Positions 7,919 through 16,906 of a stretch of 64,000 nucleotides of DNA are shown here, one piece after another. The notes beneath the pieces are model-generated. The model was not told the DNA's origin, did not search any database, and saw only the letters and a program-made list of their open reading frames with translations. Positions within the stretch are counted from its first letter, which is position 1, and each line of letters starts with the position of its first letter. Made by a program: the position numbers and the translations under genes. The stretch is from the NCBI RefSeq assembly GCF_024721155.1, contig NZ_JAHVAP010000007.1, positions 372,001 to 436,000 on the forward strand, given 5' to 3'. This DNA is from Mucilaginibacter phenanthrenivorans (GTDB lineage: Bacteria > Bacteroidota > Bacteroidia > Sphingobacteriales > Sphingobacteriaceae).

Positions 7919-10213
7919 TTAAAATGGATATCCAATGGCAAGGTTAAAGATCATGTTGCTGCCGTGCCATTTTGCATCGGTGAAATCAATGCCATTGATA
8001 ACTTTACGTTGACTGGCAGGTAAGTTTGGTTCGATAAGGGGAAAGCCAAAATCAGTCCTCAAAACCAGCACAGTTAAATTGAAACGTAAACCAAAGCCGG
8101 CATCAACGGCCATTTGATTGATGAAGTTGGAACCAAATGCAGCGCCGGGCTGAAGCCTGTTAGGCCGCAATAGCCAAATATTACCGGCATCAACAAATAG
8201 CGCTCCCTCAACAATACTGAACAACTTAGGGCGGAACTCGGCATTAGCCTCAATTTTTATATCGCCCGATTCATCTGCCAGGAAGGCATTCCCGGTATTT
8301 AGTGACGGTGGTAAATTGTACGCGCCGGGGCCCAATGAACGTGCCTGGAAGCCGCGAAGGCTGTTAGGACCACCTATGAAAAATTGCTGACTGTACGGTA
8401 AAACTGTTGAGTTTCCATAAGGCAATCCAACACCTACTAAAAAGCGCGTGGCCAGTTTAATCCCCGGGGTTAATTTATGATAAAACCTGATCTCGTTCTC
8501 TAATTTAACATATTGATTGAAAGGGGTTCCAAATAGCTTTTTAACTTTGCCTGCAAGCGTATCCGCGCCGGTTACCAATCCAAAAATATTTGCCGACGTA
8601 CTTACCTTTCCATTGTAATAAAAAGTATTTGTTCGGTAATCCTCGGTTGTGTTGGTATAAGTGTAACCGTATGACGGGCCGAACGTGAACTGGTTATTTA
8701 TTACGTGGGCTAAGGCAGGGTTACGCGTATGCGCAATACTGTCCTTGTAGATCTGTGAAATACTTGCCGCATCAACATAAGTAATATTCATGAGGTTCAG
8801 ATCGTGCTGCTTATGAAGGTTTGGCTTCCACGAGTAACCAAACGACGTATTGAACGAATTTAATGTGTAAAGCTTGGTCCGGTTAATCAGTGTATAGCCC
8901 GCCGTTAAAATGGTGTGCGGGATAAATGCATTATCGGTGTTGAAACTGAACGGACCGATAAACCTTGGCCAGCTGATACTTGGCTGAATACCCGCCTGGT
9001 AAACGTTGTACCCATTACCTGTCCCGCCAAATTGCAGATCGGTACTCCCAAACAGGGTGAGAGTAAATAGTTCTGCACCTTTAAACGTATTCCGGTTTTT
9101 AAAATTTAGATTTATCTGGGCTCCGTTGTAGTTTGCAGAAGTTTGCCTTCCTAACAGGTCAAGCGATAGCGCCTTCCTCTTGTATTGAGTTAACTGGTAG
9201 TAAATATCCAGGTAAGGCGAATCTGGTGTTACGTCTTCAAACCTGTTTTTTACATAGCTGAATGGCCCCAGATTGATCATCCTGTTTAATGAGTTGTTGT
9301 GTTTGGTGCGATTATATGTATCACCTGGATGCAGCAAAACCGCATTTTTAAATACGAAGGGCCTGACAGTTTTTTTGGGATCGATTACATTATACCAGCG
9401 GTATTTTACTGCAGAATCTAATTTAGTTGCGGTATCGCGCAAGGTATAACGTGGATAAACATAGATGTTCCTGATCTTATAGATCCAGCGTGCTTCGTCA
9501 GGTGTTGCGTTCTTTACTTTAACAAACATGTCAATTTGATGCCCCGCAACTGTGCTATCATACTTCATTATCAAATCCTCCGGAGCGAAATAAAAATAGC
9601 CCTCTTCCTTCAAGCGTGCATCTATTCTTATCCTTTCATTTTTGATAACGTCAAGATTGTACTTGTCACCTGCTTTTAAAAAGGTATTGGCAGAGGTGCC
9701 TGTAACCGCAGTATCCAGATCGTCTTTTTCGCCCGGGAATACAATCTTACGATAATGATATGACGGCCCGGCATGCACTGTATAAACAGCTTTGGCTGTT
9801 TTGTTTTTGCTTACCGTATCACCACTTACCTGGGCCAAAAAGTAGCTTACATTTTGCAGTCTGTTCTGCAGTATCGAGCTGTTTTTTGTCAGGTCAACAC
9901 TGCTAACCAATACCGGTGGTTCGCCAATATGAGTATTCAAATAATGCCTTAAGCCTGTTCTTTTATTGGTACGTGTTTTATTATAAACCCAAAGCTTAAA
10001 TCTTAAACCTAATATACTGCTGTTCGGTTGGGGGCGTAATAAGGCCTCCAGATTCTCTTGAAGAGCATTAGCCTCACTTTTTTTGATATCCTTATCATCA
10101 ATTTTTATCTCACCGCCCGTATATAACTTTTGGTTTGGAGCTAAATACTTGGTATTGCTGCAGGCGCTTAAAAAAAGAGCAAAAACTACAAATAGATATC
10201 TAAGCTTGGCCAT
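7919..10213 (-). CDS. TamL: lipoprotein Omp85-family barrel (BamA/TamA type)
   Basis: Outer-membrane insertase-like protein of the TamA/BamA family in the lipoprotein form found in Bacteroidota (often called TamL). The signal peptide ends in a lipobox (LFLSACSN, Cys18). POTRA-like segments occupy about residues 30-330, and the rest is a C-terminal Omp85 barrel. Family marks include GGPNSLRGFQARSLGPGAY (the SLRGF lid motif) and VDAGNIWLL. The last residue is Phe, as in many barrel proteins. The gene starts 2 bases after the stop of the TamB-like gene, the classical TamA/TamB pairing, so the two should span the periplasm together and help insert proteins or move phospholipid to the outer membrane. 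Confidence 0.88.
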   Translation of the reverse strand: MAKLRYLFVVFALFLSACSNTKYLAPNQKLYTGGEIKIDDKDIKKSEANALQENLEALLRPQPNSSILGLRFKLWVYNKTRTNKRTGLRHYLNTHIGEPPVLVSSVDLTKNSSILQNRLQNVSYFLAQVSGDTVSKNKTAKAVYTVHAGPSYHYRKIVFPGEKDDLDTAVTGTSANTFLKAGDKYNLDVIKNERIRIDARLKEEGYFYFAPEDLIMKYDSTVAGHQIDMFVKVKNATPDEARWIYKIRNIYVYPRYTLRDTATKLDSAVKYRWYNVIDPKKTVRPFVFKNAVLLHPGDTYNRTKHNNSLNRMINLGPFSYVKNRFEDVTPDSPYLDIYYQLTQYKRKALSLDLLGRQTSANYNGAQINLNFKNRNTFKGAELFTLTLFGSTDLQFGGTGNGYNVYQAGIQPSISWPRFIGPFSFNTDNAFIPHTILTAGYTLINRTKLYTLNSFNTSFGYSWKPNLHKQHDLNLMNITYVDAASISQIYKDSIAHTRNPALAHVINNQFTFGPSYGYTYTNTTEDYRTNTFYYNGKVSTSANIFGLVTGADTLAGKVKKLFGTPFNQYVKLENEIRFYHKLTPGIKLATRFLVGVGLPYGNSTVLPYSQQFFIGGPNSLRGFQARSLGPGAYNLPPSLNTGNAFLADESGDIKIEANAEFRPKLFSIVEGALFVDAGNIWLLRPNRLQPGAAFGSNFINQMAVDAGFGLRFNLTVLVLRTDFGFPLIEPNLPASQRKVINGIDFTDAKWHGSNMIFNLAIGYPF

Positions 10214-10215
10214 AT

Positions 10216-13200
10216 TTAGTTTTGTGGTTTATTGTTTTGGACTGGCTGAACCGGCGCTGCTGTAGAATCGACTTTTTTATCAGCAGCCTTTTGTTCGTTC
10301 TTTATTGCTTTCTGCTTTTCGTTATATTCCTTCTCCAGTTGCTTATCTTTTTTCGATTTTTTGGCGAATAGTTCCTTAAAACGGTTGTACTCGTAAGTTA
10401 ATGTAAAACCGATGCCGGTTTCTATAACTTCGCCTTCAACCACTATAAATTCATCCTTACGGTAAACTCTCACCATGTATCTGCCATCCTTGGTGATTTT
10501 ATAGTTAACCGAAACGTTGCCCGCAATATCTGTAGATTTTTGACCAGGCTGATTTTGCCCTTCCAGGTTAAAGTTATTACCAACTGTTACGGTCAGGCGG
10601 TCGTTAAGGAACTGCTTGGAAAGCCCGACGTTGAGATCCGTTCGGTTTTGCTCGGTGCCTGTTGAGTAGTCCTGTCCTGATGTCAGGTCAAAGCTTAGCT
10701 GCACGCCACCTATCAGGTTGCCTGCAAGCTTGTTCAGTTGATCGGACAATAAACTACTCACGCTATTGCGTATGGCACCCCCGATTCCAGCATTGCCCCC
10801 CTGGCTCTGGAACGGATTGTCGCCAATAAAGTGACCCAGCACCAACACGCCCAGCACTTGCTTGTTCATTTCGTTAGGGTCTGTTCGTATTTGTGAAAGG
10901 CGCTGATTTACAGTTGATACCACATCAGGAGATACTGTATAACTACTATCCGGCAATACAATATCAAAACTGATATCAGGTTTTAAAAGTTCGTTCTGTA
11001 AGCGCAGGTTTACGTTAAACGGGAGCTTTTGCTTATACATGGTTGTGGTGGTCTGATCGCCGCCAAGCTGGTCACTCACAAGGTCGATAGGAGGGACGTT
11101 TGCTACATATATAGCTGTAAGGTCAACGTTGGCGCTGGTCGGATCTCCGGTCCAGTTAATTGTGCTGCCAGGTTTGAAGTTAAATTTGCGTTTAACAGTA
11201 GCGTAAGCCAGGTTATATGAGCCACTTGCTACGGTATATTTACCTGTTAAGTTTATTTTTCCGCTAGGGTCTATGCCCCCGTTTAAATGGGCTTCACCTT
11301 GCAAATGAACCACATCACCATTTCGTTCGTCTATTACAATCGTGAATTTTGCGTTTTTATTTACGTTGATATTTGCGGTAGCATCCAGCCCGGTCACGTC
11401 TGATTTTCGCAACGAATCCAATTGTTTGGCTAAAAATATAGAGTCGAGTTTGGGCGCATTCGGGTTTATTACTTCAACAACACCCTTTCGATCCTCAATG
11501 CCGGGGTCATCTTGTGGCAATACAATGGTGAGGTCCGTCTTGTCGTTAACGGTAAGGTTGGCATCAACAACAGGTTTAGCCATATTACCGCGGATGGTAA
11601 TCCGGGTATCTATAAACAGTTTCCCATAATACAGCCTGTTGTCTTCCTGAGTCGAATTAATTGCCCTGAAATTGGTTGCGTTAATATCGATACCAAATTT
11701 AAAATCGGTAAATGTTTTGGTATAGAGCGTTCCCGTAACAATTGCCTTATTACCCAGCGAATCGATCAGGGTAAAATCATCAAAGAGGATGCCATCGTTG
11801 TTGAATGTGATCTTTTCGTTTGGCATGGTAAAGTAGGAGTTAAGCATAGAAACATTAAAGCCTACCTTATTAAAATTCACATCGCCCCTAACAACCGGTG
11901 CGTCTGTGGTTCCAGTTATTTTTAACTGCCCGGTAATATCTCCGCTGGCACGCCTGATGCTGCCAAAGCTAAAGCCCTCAATGCTTTTCATTTTCAGGCT
12001 CACAATATTCAGGTTCAAATCAAATTTACTTTCAGGTGCGGTGTAATACAAACCATTTAAGTTAACCTGGTTGCCCTTGCCCGTAACTGTAACGTCAGCG
12101 GCATAGGCATTAGCTGTTTGATTATTCACCTTCAAGGCTATGTTACCTACTGTATCGCCTTTAAAGTTAAAGTCCTTTACATTTAGCGCTGCTGTAAATA
12201 CCGGAGATTTCTGAAAATTACTGATATGGGTATCACCGTCAATGACGCCGCCAACTTGTAATGAATCCTGCTGGGCAGCAGTGGTTAGGGTTTCTATTTT
12301 AAAGTTCTTAAAGCTAACCGTTATCGGGGCGTTGTATTCCTGGGTGTCGCTGTTTATGCTTAAAACCTGGTTGTTGTTGGTTAAAGTAAAATCGCGGGCC
12401 ATTATACCTTTGTTGCCAAATTGAAATGCGTTGTTTGCGTTAACCGCCCATTGCGTATAATTCAGGATAAGGCCGTCCTGTAAAAAGTTAAACTGGTATT
12501 CATCCGGTAAAACGCTGAATACTCCCGCTAGTCGGTAGCGTTCCTTTTTCGCAGCATCGCGGATCTGTAAATTAATATTGAGCTTATTATTTTGCGCGCT
12601 CCCCGTTACACTGGTGTACAACAAGTTAATGCTCGACGAAGCTTTTATATCATCGGCAGTAAGGCTATAATTTAGCGCGTTGTTATTGGTATTGATGGCC
12701 AACTTCATGTTGTTAACAACGTTAGTGCCATAAACAACCTTTGGCATCGAGCCATTTATATCAAGGACGCCAGCCTCGCTGTCAAAGTTTCCACTGATTA
12801 GAACAGGATCAAGCGTTTTTAGATCAGGGACAAGCTTGTCCGTCAATGGCGTTTTAACAACCCTGATGTCAAACTTAAACTGCTGTGGTGAATATTTTAC
12901 CACCGTTTTATTTGATGCTACAGTAGTGTTATAATATTTATTGATCAGATCCTGCATCGCCGGTGCAACTTCGGTGAGCTTATATTTACCTGCCATGTGT
13001 GCGTTAAGCATTGGCGCCTTTAGCCGCAGTGTGCTGCTGTCCGCATTTGCAGTTGAAACCAGGCTAATGGTGTCCAGCTTTATCGTCTGGTCTTTTTGTG
13101 CCAGCAGAAAATCAGTTACTTTAATGTTGGCATTCAAATAATCAGGGTCGGCAGTTGGTACATCGGCTACAATTTTACCATGAATCCGCATATCATCCTT

Positions 13201-15354
13201 GGTGAAATTCAGGTTTTTTAGATTGATACTATCCAGTTGTAAAGTAGCCGCTACAGACGGGTATTTCTTGTTCATGTCGGCCTTTCCATCCAGCGTAAAG
13301 TTGATGTTGGGGTCCTTCATGTTGGCTTTTGCGGTATAATTGCCATCATGTGCAGTGCCTGTCATTACCAGATTTTGGTAAGTGTAACCCTTAACATAGG
13401 CTTTTACCACATTGCCACTGAATTGCAGGTTCGCCTTTTTAGGGTCGAGGCCGGCGCCTTTGATAGTTGCTGTAAGCGTTATGCTGCCGACCGTCTGCGG
13501 TTGTTTTGTTAATGCACCAACGTTTAAATTATTTGCTTTAATATTAGCCGAATAGCTTGCTGTTGCCTTATTATTACCGTTCTTCATGGCGGCAACCAAA
13601 TCAACCGCACCATAGGTGGAGCGCAGGTTCATTTTGGTGTTAAAAGTGTACATGCTGCCCTTAAAAGTTCCCTTTAGGTTTAGGTTGGCAGGAATGCTTA
13701 CCGAAGCGGGGATCATTGACGCGGCAACAAGCTTACTTATGTCTGCGCGACTGGTGGTTAAATCCGCGATGGTAACATCAAAATAAGCTTTATTCATGTT
13801 CGGCAATCCGCGCATATTGGCCGAAGCCTTGATATGGGTATTGCTCAGTCCCTTCACTTCAAAATTAGGGATGCTCAAATTATTCACGTTACCTATAACT
13901 CTGCCATCAATTCTGAAAACAGCATTCGGCGAATGTTTAAATGGTTCCATGCTCGCCATAGTTGGCATAAGCAATAAAACATCCTTTAGGCCAAGTTTGC
14001 TGCCGTCTAAATTTGCGTTAACATATAGCTGGCCAATATCTTTGGTGATCGATGCGATAGACGGATAGCTAACCTGCAATTGCTTTTGCAATACTGTTTG
14101 TGGCGTTTCAACCAATAGGTCGTTTAGGTAAGCGCTTTTTGGTCCGTATAAAAATGAAGTATGGAATTTCTGAATGATAAGGCCGCTTTTTTCAGCAAAT
14201 GTGAACGAGTTAACTTTCCCTGATATGGTATCCAGGCTATAGGAAATATCCTCCACATCGGCATTCAGATTTTTAATATCCATATGCGCAAAGTCAAGCC
14301 CTTTCGGCAAAGCTTTTTGTGCATCATTATCAAATTGGATATTGTCATTGCTAAAGCTAACCTTTGCTAATTTAGCCCGCCAGCCCTTTCCACTGGTTGG
14401 GGTTGCTACCAGTGTATCAAGCTTCTTTACTGCTTTTACAACTTCTTTCTTTACAGATTCAGGTTTGGCAAATGTGATGCCTGCTTTGGTATCATCAAGC
14501 GTAATGTTTTTTATGCCTATTACCTGGTTTTTAAGGTCGATCTTATCCATCACCATCAAAAATTTACCCAGGTTAACCTTGCTGCTCATTTCCTTGCTGC
14601 GGTAGTCAACCTTAACTTTTGATACATCGATAGTACCAAGCTTAAGCGTCATGCTGATAGGAGTGGTGGTAGTATCAACCGGGACCACCCTTGTGTCATC
14701 CGAAGTTATCGGTGATTGTATAATGCGGGCATCAACATCCGAAATGTTGATCTTAGGTATGGTAAATTTCATTTTATCCATATCAAAGTCCTTTATCCGG
14801 GTATCAAAGTGTCCGAGGATAAATTTTACATCGTTGCCGGTTATTTTGTCTTTGTACGATACATTGATCTTGTCAAGGATGATCTTATCGATAGAGAACT
14901 TCATTGTGGACGCGGTATCAGTAGGTTTTACCTCTTTTTTCTGTTCGCCAGCAAATGCTTTTGTAATGTAATCGAAGTTGAAAACGCTGTCGGTGCCGCG
15001 GCTAATGTTGGTGGTGATGCCTTGCAGGTTAATTTCGTTGATCTCCACCTTATTACTCAGTAGCTTTAACAAACTGATGTCAAGTTTTAACTTTTCGCCT
15101 GCAATAAGAGTGTCCTTGTGTTGGTCCTCAAAATATACGTCTTCTAAAACGATGAGCTTTGGCAGCCCCAGGCTAATGTGACCTATTTTTACGGGAGTGT
15201 GAATTTTACCCTGGATAAAAGTAACCGCTTTATCCTTAACAAAATTTTGAACGGAAGGTACCTGTATTAAAATTACGATAAGGAGTACCAGGAAAATGAT
15301 ACTTGCAATTATCCATAGTATGGTTTTTAGGGCTATTCGTCCAAATCGTTCCAA
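10216..15354 (-). CDS. tamB: Translocation and assembly module protein TamB (AsmA-like, DUF490)
   Basis: A 1712-residue AsmA-superfamily protein. One N-terminal membrane anchor (about 12-32) is followed by a long periplasmic run of beta-rich, repeat-like segments. The C-terminal TamB domain (about 1300-1640) includes a DLNVGLSKQFLNDRLTVTVG segment, and the tail is rich in Lys and Gln. These proteins form a hydrophobic groove between inner and outer membrane. The start is a TTG at 15354; no ATG is available in frame before the membrane segment, and the frame is open a little further upstream. Size is within the range for Bacteroidota TamB. It is followed 2 bases later by the TamL gene, so the two form an operon. 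Confidence 0.88.
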   Translation of the reverse strand: MERFGRIALKTILWIIASIIFLVLLIVILIQVPSVQNFVKDKAVTFIQGKIHTPVKIGHISLGLPKLIVLEDVYFEDQHKDTLIAGEKLKLDISLLKLLSNKVEINEINLQGITTNISRGTDSVFNFDYITKAFAGEQKKEVKPTDTASTMKFSIDKIILDKINVSYKDKITGNDVKFILGHFDTRIKDFDMDKMKFTIPKINISDVDARIIQSPITSDDTRVVPVDTTTTPISMTLKLGTIDVSKVKVDYRSKEMSSKVNLGKFLMVMDKIDLKNQVIGIKNITLDDTKAGITFAKPESVKKEVVKAVKKLDTLVATPTSGKGWRAKLAKVSFSNDNIQFDNDAQKALPKGLDFAHMDIKNLNADVEDISYSLDTISGKVNSFTFAEKSGLIIQKFHTSFLYGPKSAYLNDLLVETPQTVLQKQLQVSYPSIASITKDIGQLYVNANLDGSKLGLKDVLLLMPTMASMEPFKHSPNAVFRIDGRVIGNVNNLSIPNFEVKGLSNTHIKASANMRGLPNMNKAYFDVTIADLTTSRADISKLVAASMIPASVSIPANLNLKGTFKGSMYTFNTKMNLRSTYGAVDLVAAMKNGNNKATASYSANIKANNLNVGALTKQPQTVGSITLTATIKGAGLDPKKANLQFSGNVVKAYVKGYTYQNLVMTGTAHDGNYTAKANMKDPNINFTLDGKADMNKKYPSVAATLQLDSINLKNLNFTKDDMRIHGKIVADVPTADPDYLNANIKVTDFLLAQKDQTIKLDTISLVSTANADSSTLRLKAPMLNAHMAGKYKLTEVAPAMQDLINKYYNTTVASNKTVVKYSPQQFKFDIRVVKTPLTDKLVPDLKTLDPVLISGNFDSEAGVLDINGSMPKVVYGTNVVNNMKLAINTNNNALNYSLTADDIKASSSINLLYTSVTGSAQNNKLNINLQIRDAAKKERYRLAGVFSVLPDEYQFNFLQDGLILNYTQWAVNANNAFQFGNKGIMARDFTLTNNNQVLSINSDTQEYNAPITVSFKNFKIETLTTAAQQDSLQVGGVIDGDTHISNFQKSPVFTAALNVKDFNFKGDTVGNIALKVNNQTANAYAADVTVTGKGNQVNLNGLYYTAPESKFDLNLNIVSLKMKSIEGFSFGSIRRASGDITGQLKITGTTDAPVVRGDVNFNKVGFNVSMLNSYFTMPNEKITFNNDGILFDDFTLIDSLGNKAIVTGTLYTKTFTDFKFGIDINATNFRAINSTQEDNRLYYGKLFIDTRITIRGNMAKPVVDANLTVNDKTDLTIVLPQDDPGIEDRKGVVEVINPNAPKLDSIFLAKQLDSLRKSDVTGLDATANINVNKNAKFTIVIDERNGDVVHLQGEAHLNGGIDPSGKINLTGKYTVASGSYNLAYATVKRKFNFKPGSTINWTGDPTSANVDLTAIYVANVPPIDLVSDQLGGDQTTTTMYKQKLPFNVNLRLQNELLKPDISFDIVLPDSSYTVSPDVVSTVNQRLSQIRTDPNEMNKQVLGVLVLGHFIGDNPFQSQGGNAGIGGAIRNSVSSLLSDQLNKLAGNLIGGVQLSFDLTSGQDYSTGTEQNRTDLNVGLSKQFLNDRLTVTVGNNFNLEGQNQPGQKSTDIAGNVSVNYKITKDGRYMVRVYRKDEFIVVEGEVIETGIGFTLTYEYNRFKELFAKKSKKDKQLEKEYNEKQKAIKNEQKAADKKVDSTAAPVQPVQNNKPQN

Positions 15355-15464
15355 TTCTAAAGTTTTTTCAAAGGGTGAGCGCTTTTTAGTTCTTTAAGTA
15401 TAATCAAATAACTAAGCTAAAAGTTTTTGCGAATCCTTAAAAATTATTGAATGGGAGTAGTTTA

Positions 15465-16733
15465 TTATTTCTTTGAGGAATTTAAGAGTTTGTACCCAAC
15501 TAACTCTTCCCAGCGGGCGCCGGATGGCCGGTAATAAACCAATACCTGGTAGTCGTTCTCGGTTTCAAAGTAGCTGCCTTCCAGTGCAAAATCATCCGGT
15601 TTTCCGGCCTTATCGACCCAAATATAAGTGTAGTCGTATACTCCTTGCTTTAAAAATAAGCTATTTGTATACCGGTTGTTATTTGCATCAAATGTCATTT
15701 TGCTGTGCTCGTCAAGCTTATAATCATTAAACCGGCCAACAACATAAGCCGCACCCGAGTTTGGTTGCCGGGTAGTTGTTAAGCCAAAGATCATATGTGA
15801 GTAATCGGCATCGATGCGCGGGTCGGTGCCATCCTGGTTTATGATATAATAGCTGCCGTTTAAATCATATTCAAGGGTGTAATTAGCTTTGTTCCTGTCG
15901 GGGTCGGTCAGCATCATTACCGTATTGGCGGTGTCGCGGTAGATATGCAAAATGTTTTGCGAGTTCAATTTAAGGGTACGCGTATCAAAATGCCTGAACT
16001 CATTTCCTGCCGGAAAGTCGTTGATATTAATATCGCTGTAAATAAGCTGCGTCCCGCGGATGTAGATGGGCTGCGAATTCATGATGCCCGTTTCACTGCG
16101 GTTATTTTGCATCACCAGCGTTCGCACATCCCTGTTTGGGTTTTGTACCCTTAGGCTACCATAATCAAGCGTGAAATTTACCTTCTGATTGGTTTGCCGG
16201 GTATTGTTATCGCTCGATGGTACTATCTCTGCATTGATGGAGATCTTGGGACTAACCACGTAAAACCTGCGAGTTAAAACCAGTTTGGTAGGATCACTGT
16301 CCTCATACACCTTTAGTATATAATTCCCCGGTATTTTTGGGGCGATATTTTCATTCGGCAGCTTTAGCTCATAGTGCGTATATTTCTGAACCGTGGCTAT
16401 CGAATAACTGTAATTAAGGATTCGGTCGTCATTATAGTTTTTTAGGTATTCGGCAGTTGAAATATTCGATGAGTTCCAGTCTGCGTCGCAATGCTCAATC
16501 GTGTAATGGTAGTTAAGTGTGCCGCCCTGTAGGTTATCAAAACCTAAAGTCAGGGTTTCAGCAGCGTTTAACGGGACTATTGGAAACGAAGCTTTTTTGG
16601 CTGAGTTATAAAATTCGATGCTTTTTATTTCATGATGATAAACGCTGTCGGTGTAGGGTTGTGCAAACGATGTGTAAAATGTAAAAAGGAAAACGACGAA
16701 AAGAAAAAATTTAACTCCGACAGGGATTTTCAT
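15465..16733 (-). CDS. Type IX secretion system plug protein (DUF5103)
   Basis: The 422-residue protein has a signal peptide (hydrophobic residues about 8-22, then FAQP) and the body of the DUF5103 family: EIKSIEFYN near the N-terminus, YHYTIEHCDADW, and a C-terminal beta-sandwich ending in YYRPSGARWEELVGY. In Flavobacterium a protein of this family plugs the open side of the SprA translocon of the type IX secretion system. It would sit on the periplasmic face of the outer membrane. The gene stands apart from other secretion genes here, 110 bases downstream of tamB's 5' end and after a hairpin-bearing gap. Family assignment is by sequence memory. Confidence 0.82.
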   Translation of the reverse strand: MKIPVGVKFFLFVVFLFTFYTSFAQPYTDSVYHHEIKSIEFYNSAKKASFPIVPLNAAETLTLGFDNLQGGTLNYHYTIEHCDADWNSSNISTAEYLKNYNDDRILNYSYSIATVQKYTHYELKLPNENIAPKIPGNYILKVYEDSDPTKLVLTRRFYVVSPKISINAEIVPSSDNNTRQTNQKVNFTLDYGSLRVQNPNRDVRTLVMQNNRSETGIMNSQPIYIRGTQLIYSDININDFPAGNEFRHFDTRTLKLNSQNILHIYRDTANTVMMLTDPDRNKANYTLEYDLNGSYYIINQDGTDPRIDADYSHMIFGLTTTRQPNSGAAYVVGRFNDYKLDEHSKMTFDANNNRYTNSLFLKQGVYDYTYIWVDKAGKPDDFALEGSYFETENDYQVLVYYRPSGARWEELVGYKLLNSSKK

Positions 16734-16811
16734 AAATTAATCGTGATTTATAAGTTCTAAGGTAAAAATAAATCCGAAACCTTATATGTCAATCCGAAAA
16801 TCAACTCCGTA

Positions 16812-16867
16812 CCGGCTGTGTCCTCACAGCCGGCATCCTGGAAGTGTTTGTGGGGACACAAACACTT
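16812..16867. repeat. Two adjacent hairpins with different stems and a shared tip
   Basis: Hairpin 1 has a perfect 9-bp stem, CCGGCTGTG (16812-16820) with CACAGCCGG (16825-16833), and a 4-nt loop. Hairpin 2 has a perfect 11-bp stem, AAGTGTTTGTG (16842-16852) with CACAAACACTT (16857-16867), and a 4-nt loop. The tip of hairpin 1 on the plus strand (TGTGTCCTCACA) and of hairpin 2 on the minus strand (TGTGTCCCCACA) differ by one base, while the lower stems are unrelated. The flanks (16770-16905) carry five copies of TCCGAA. No T run follows, so a simple terminator is unlikely. Confidence 0.7.
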
Positions 16868-16906
16868 GGGGGGAATCCGAAATCGAACATCCGAATTCCG
16901 AAATAA

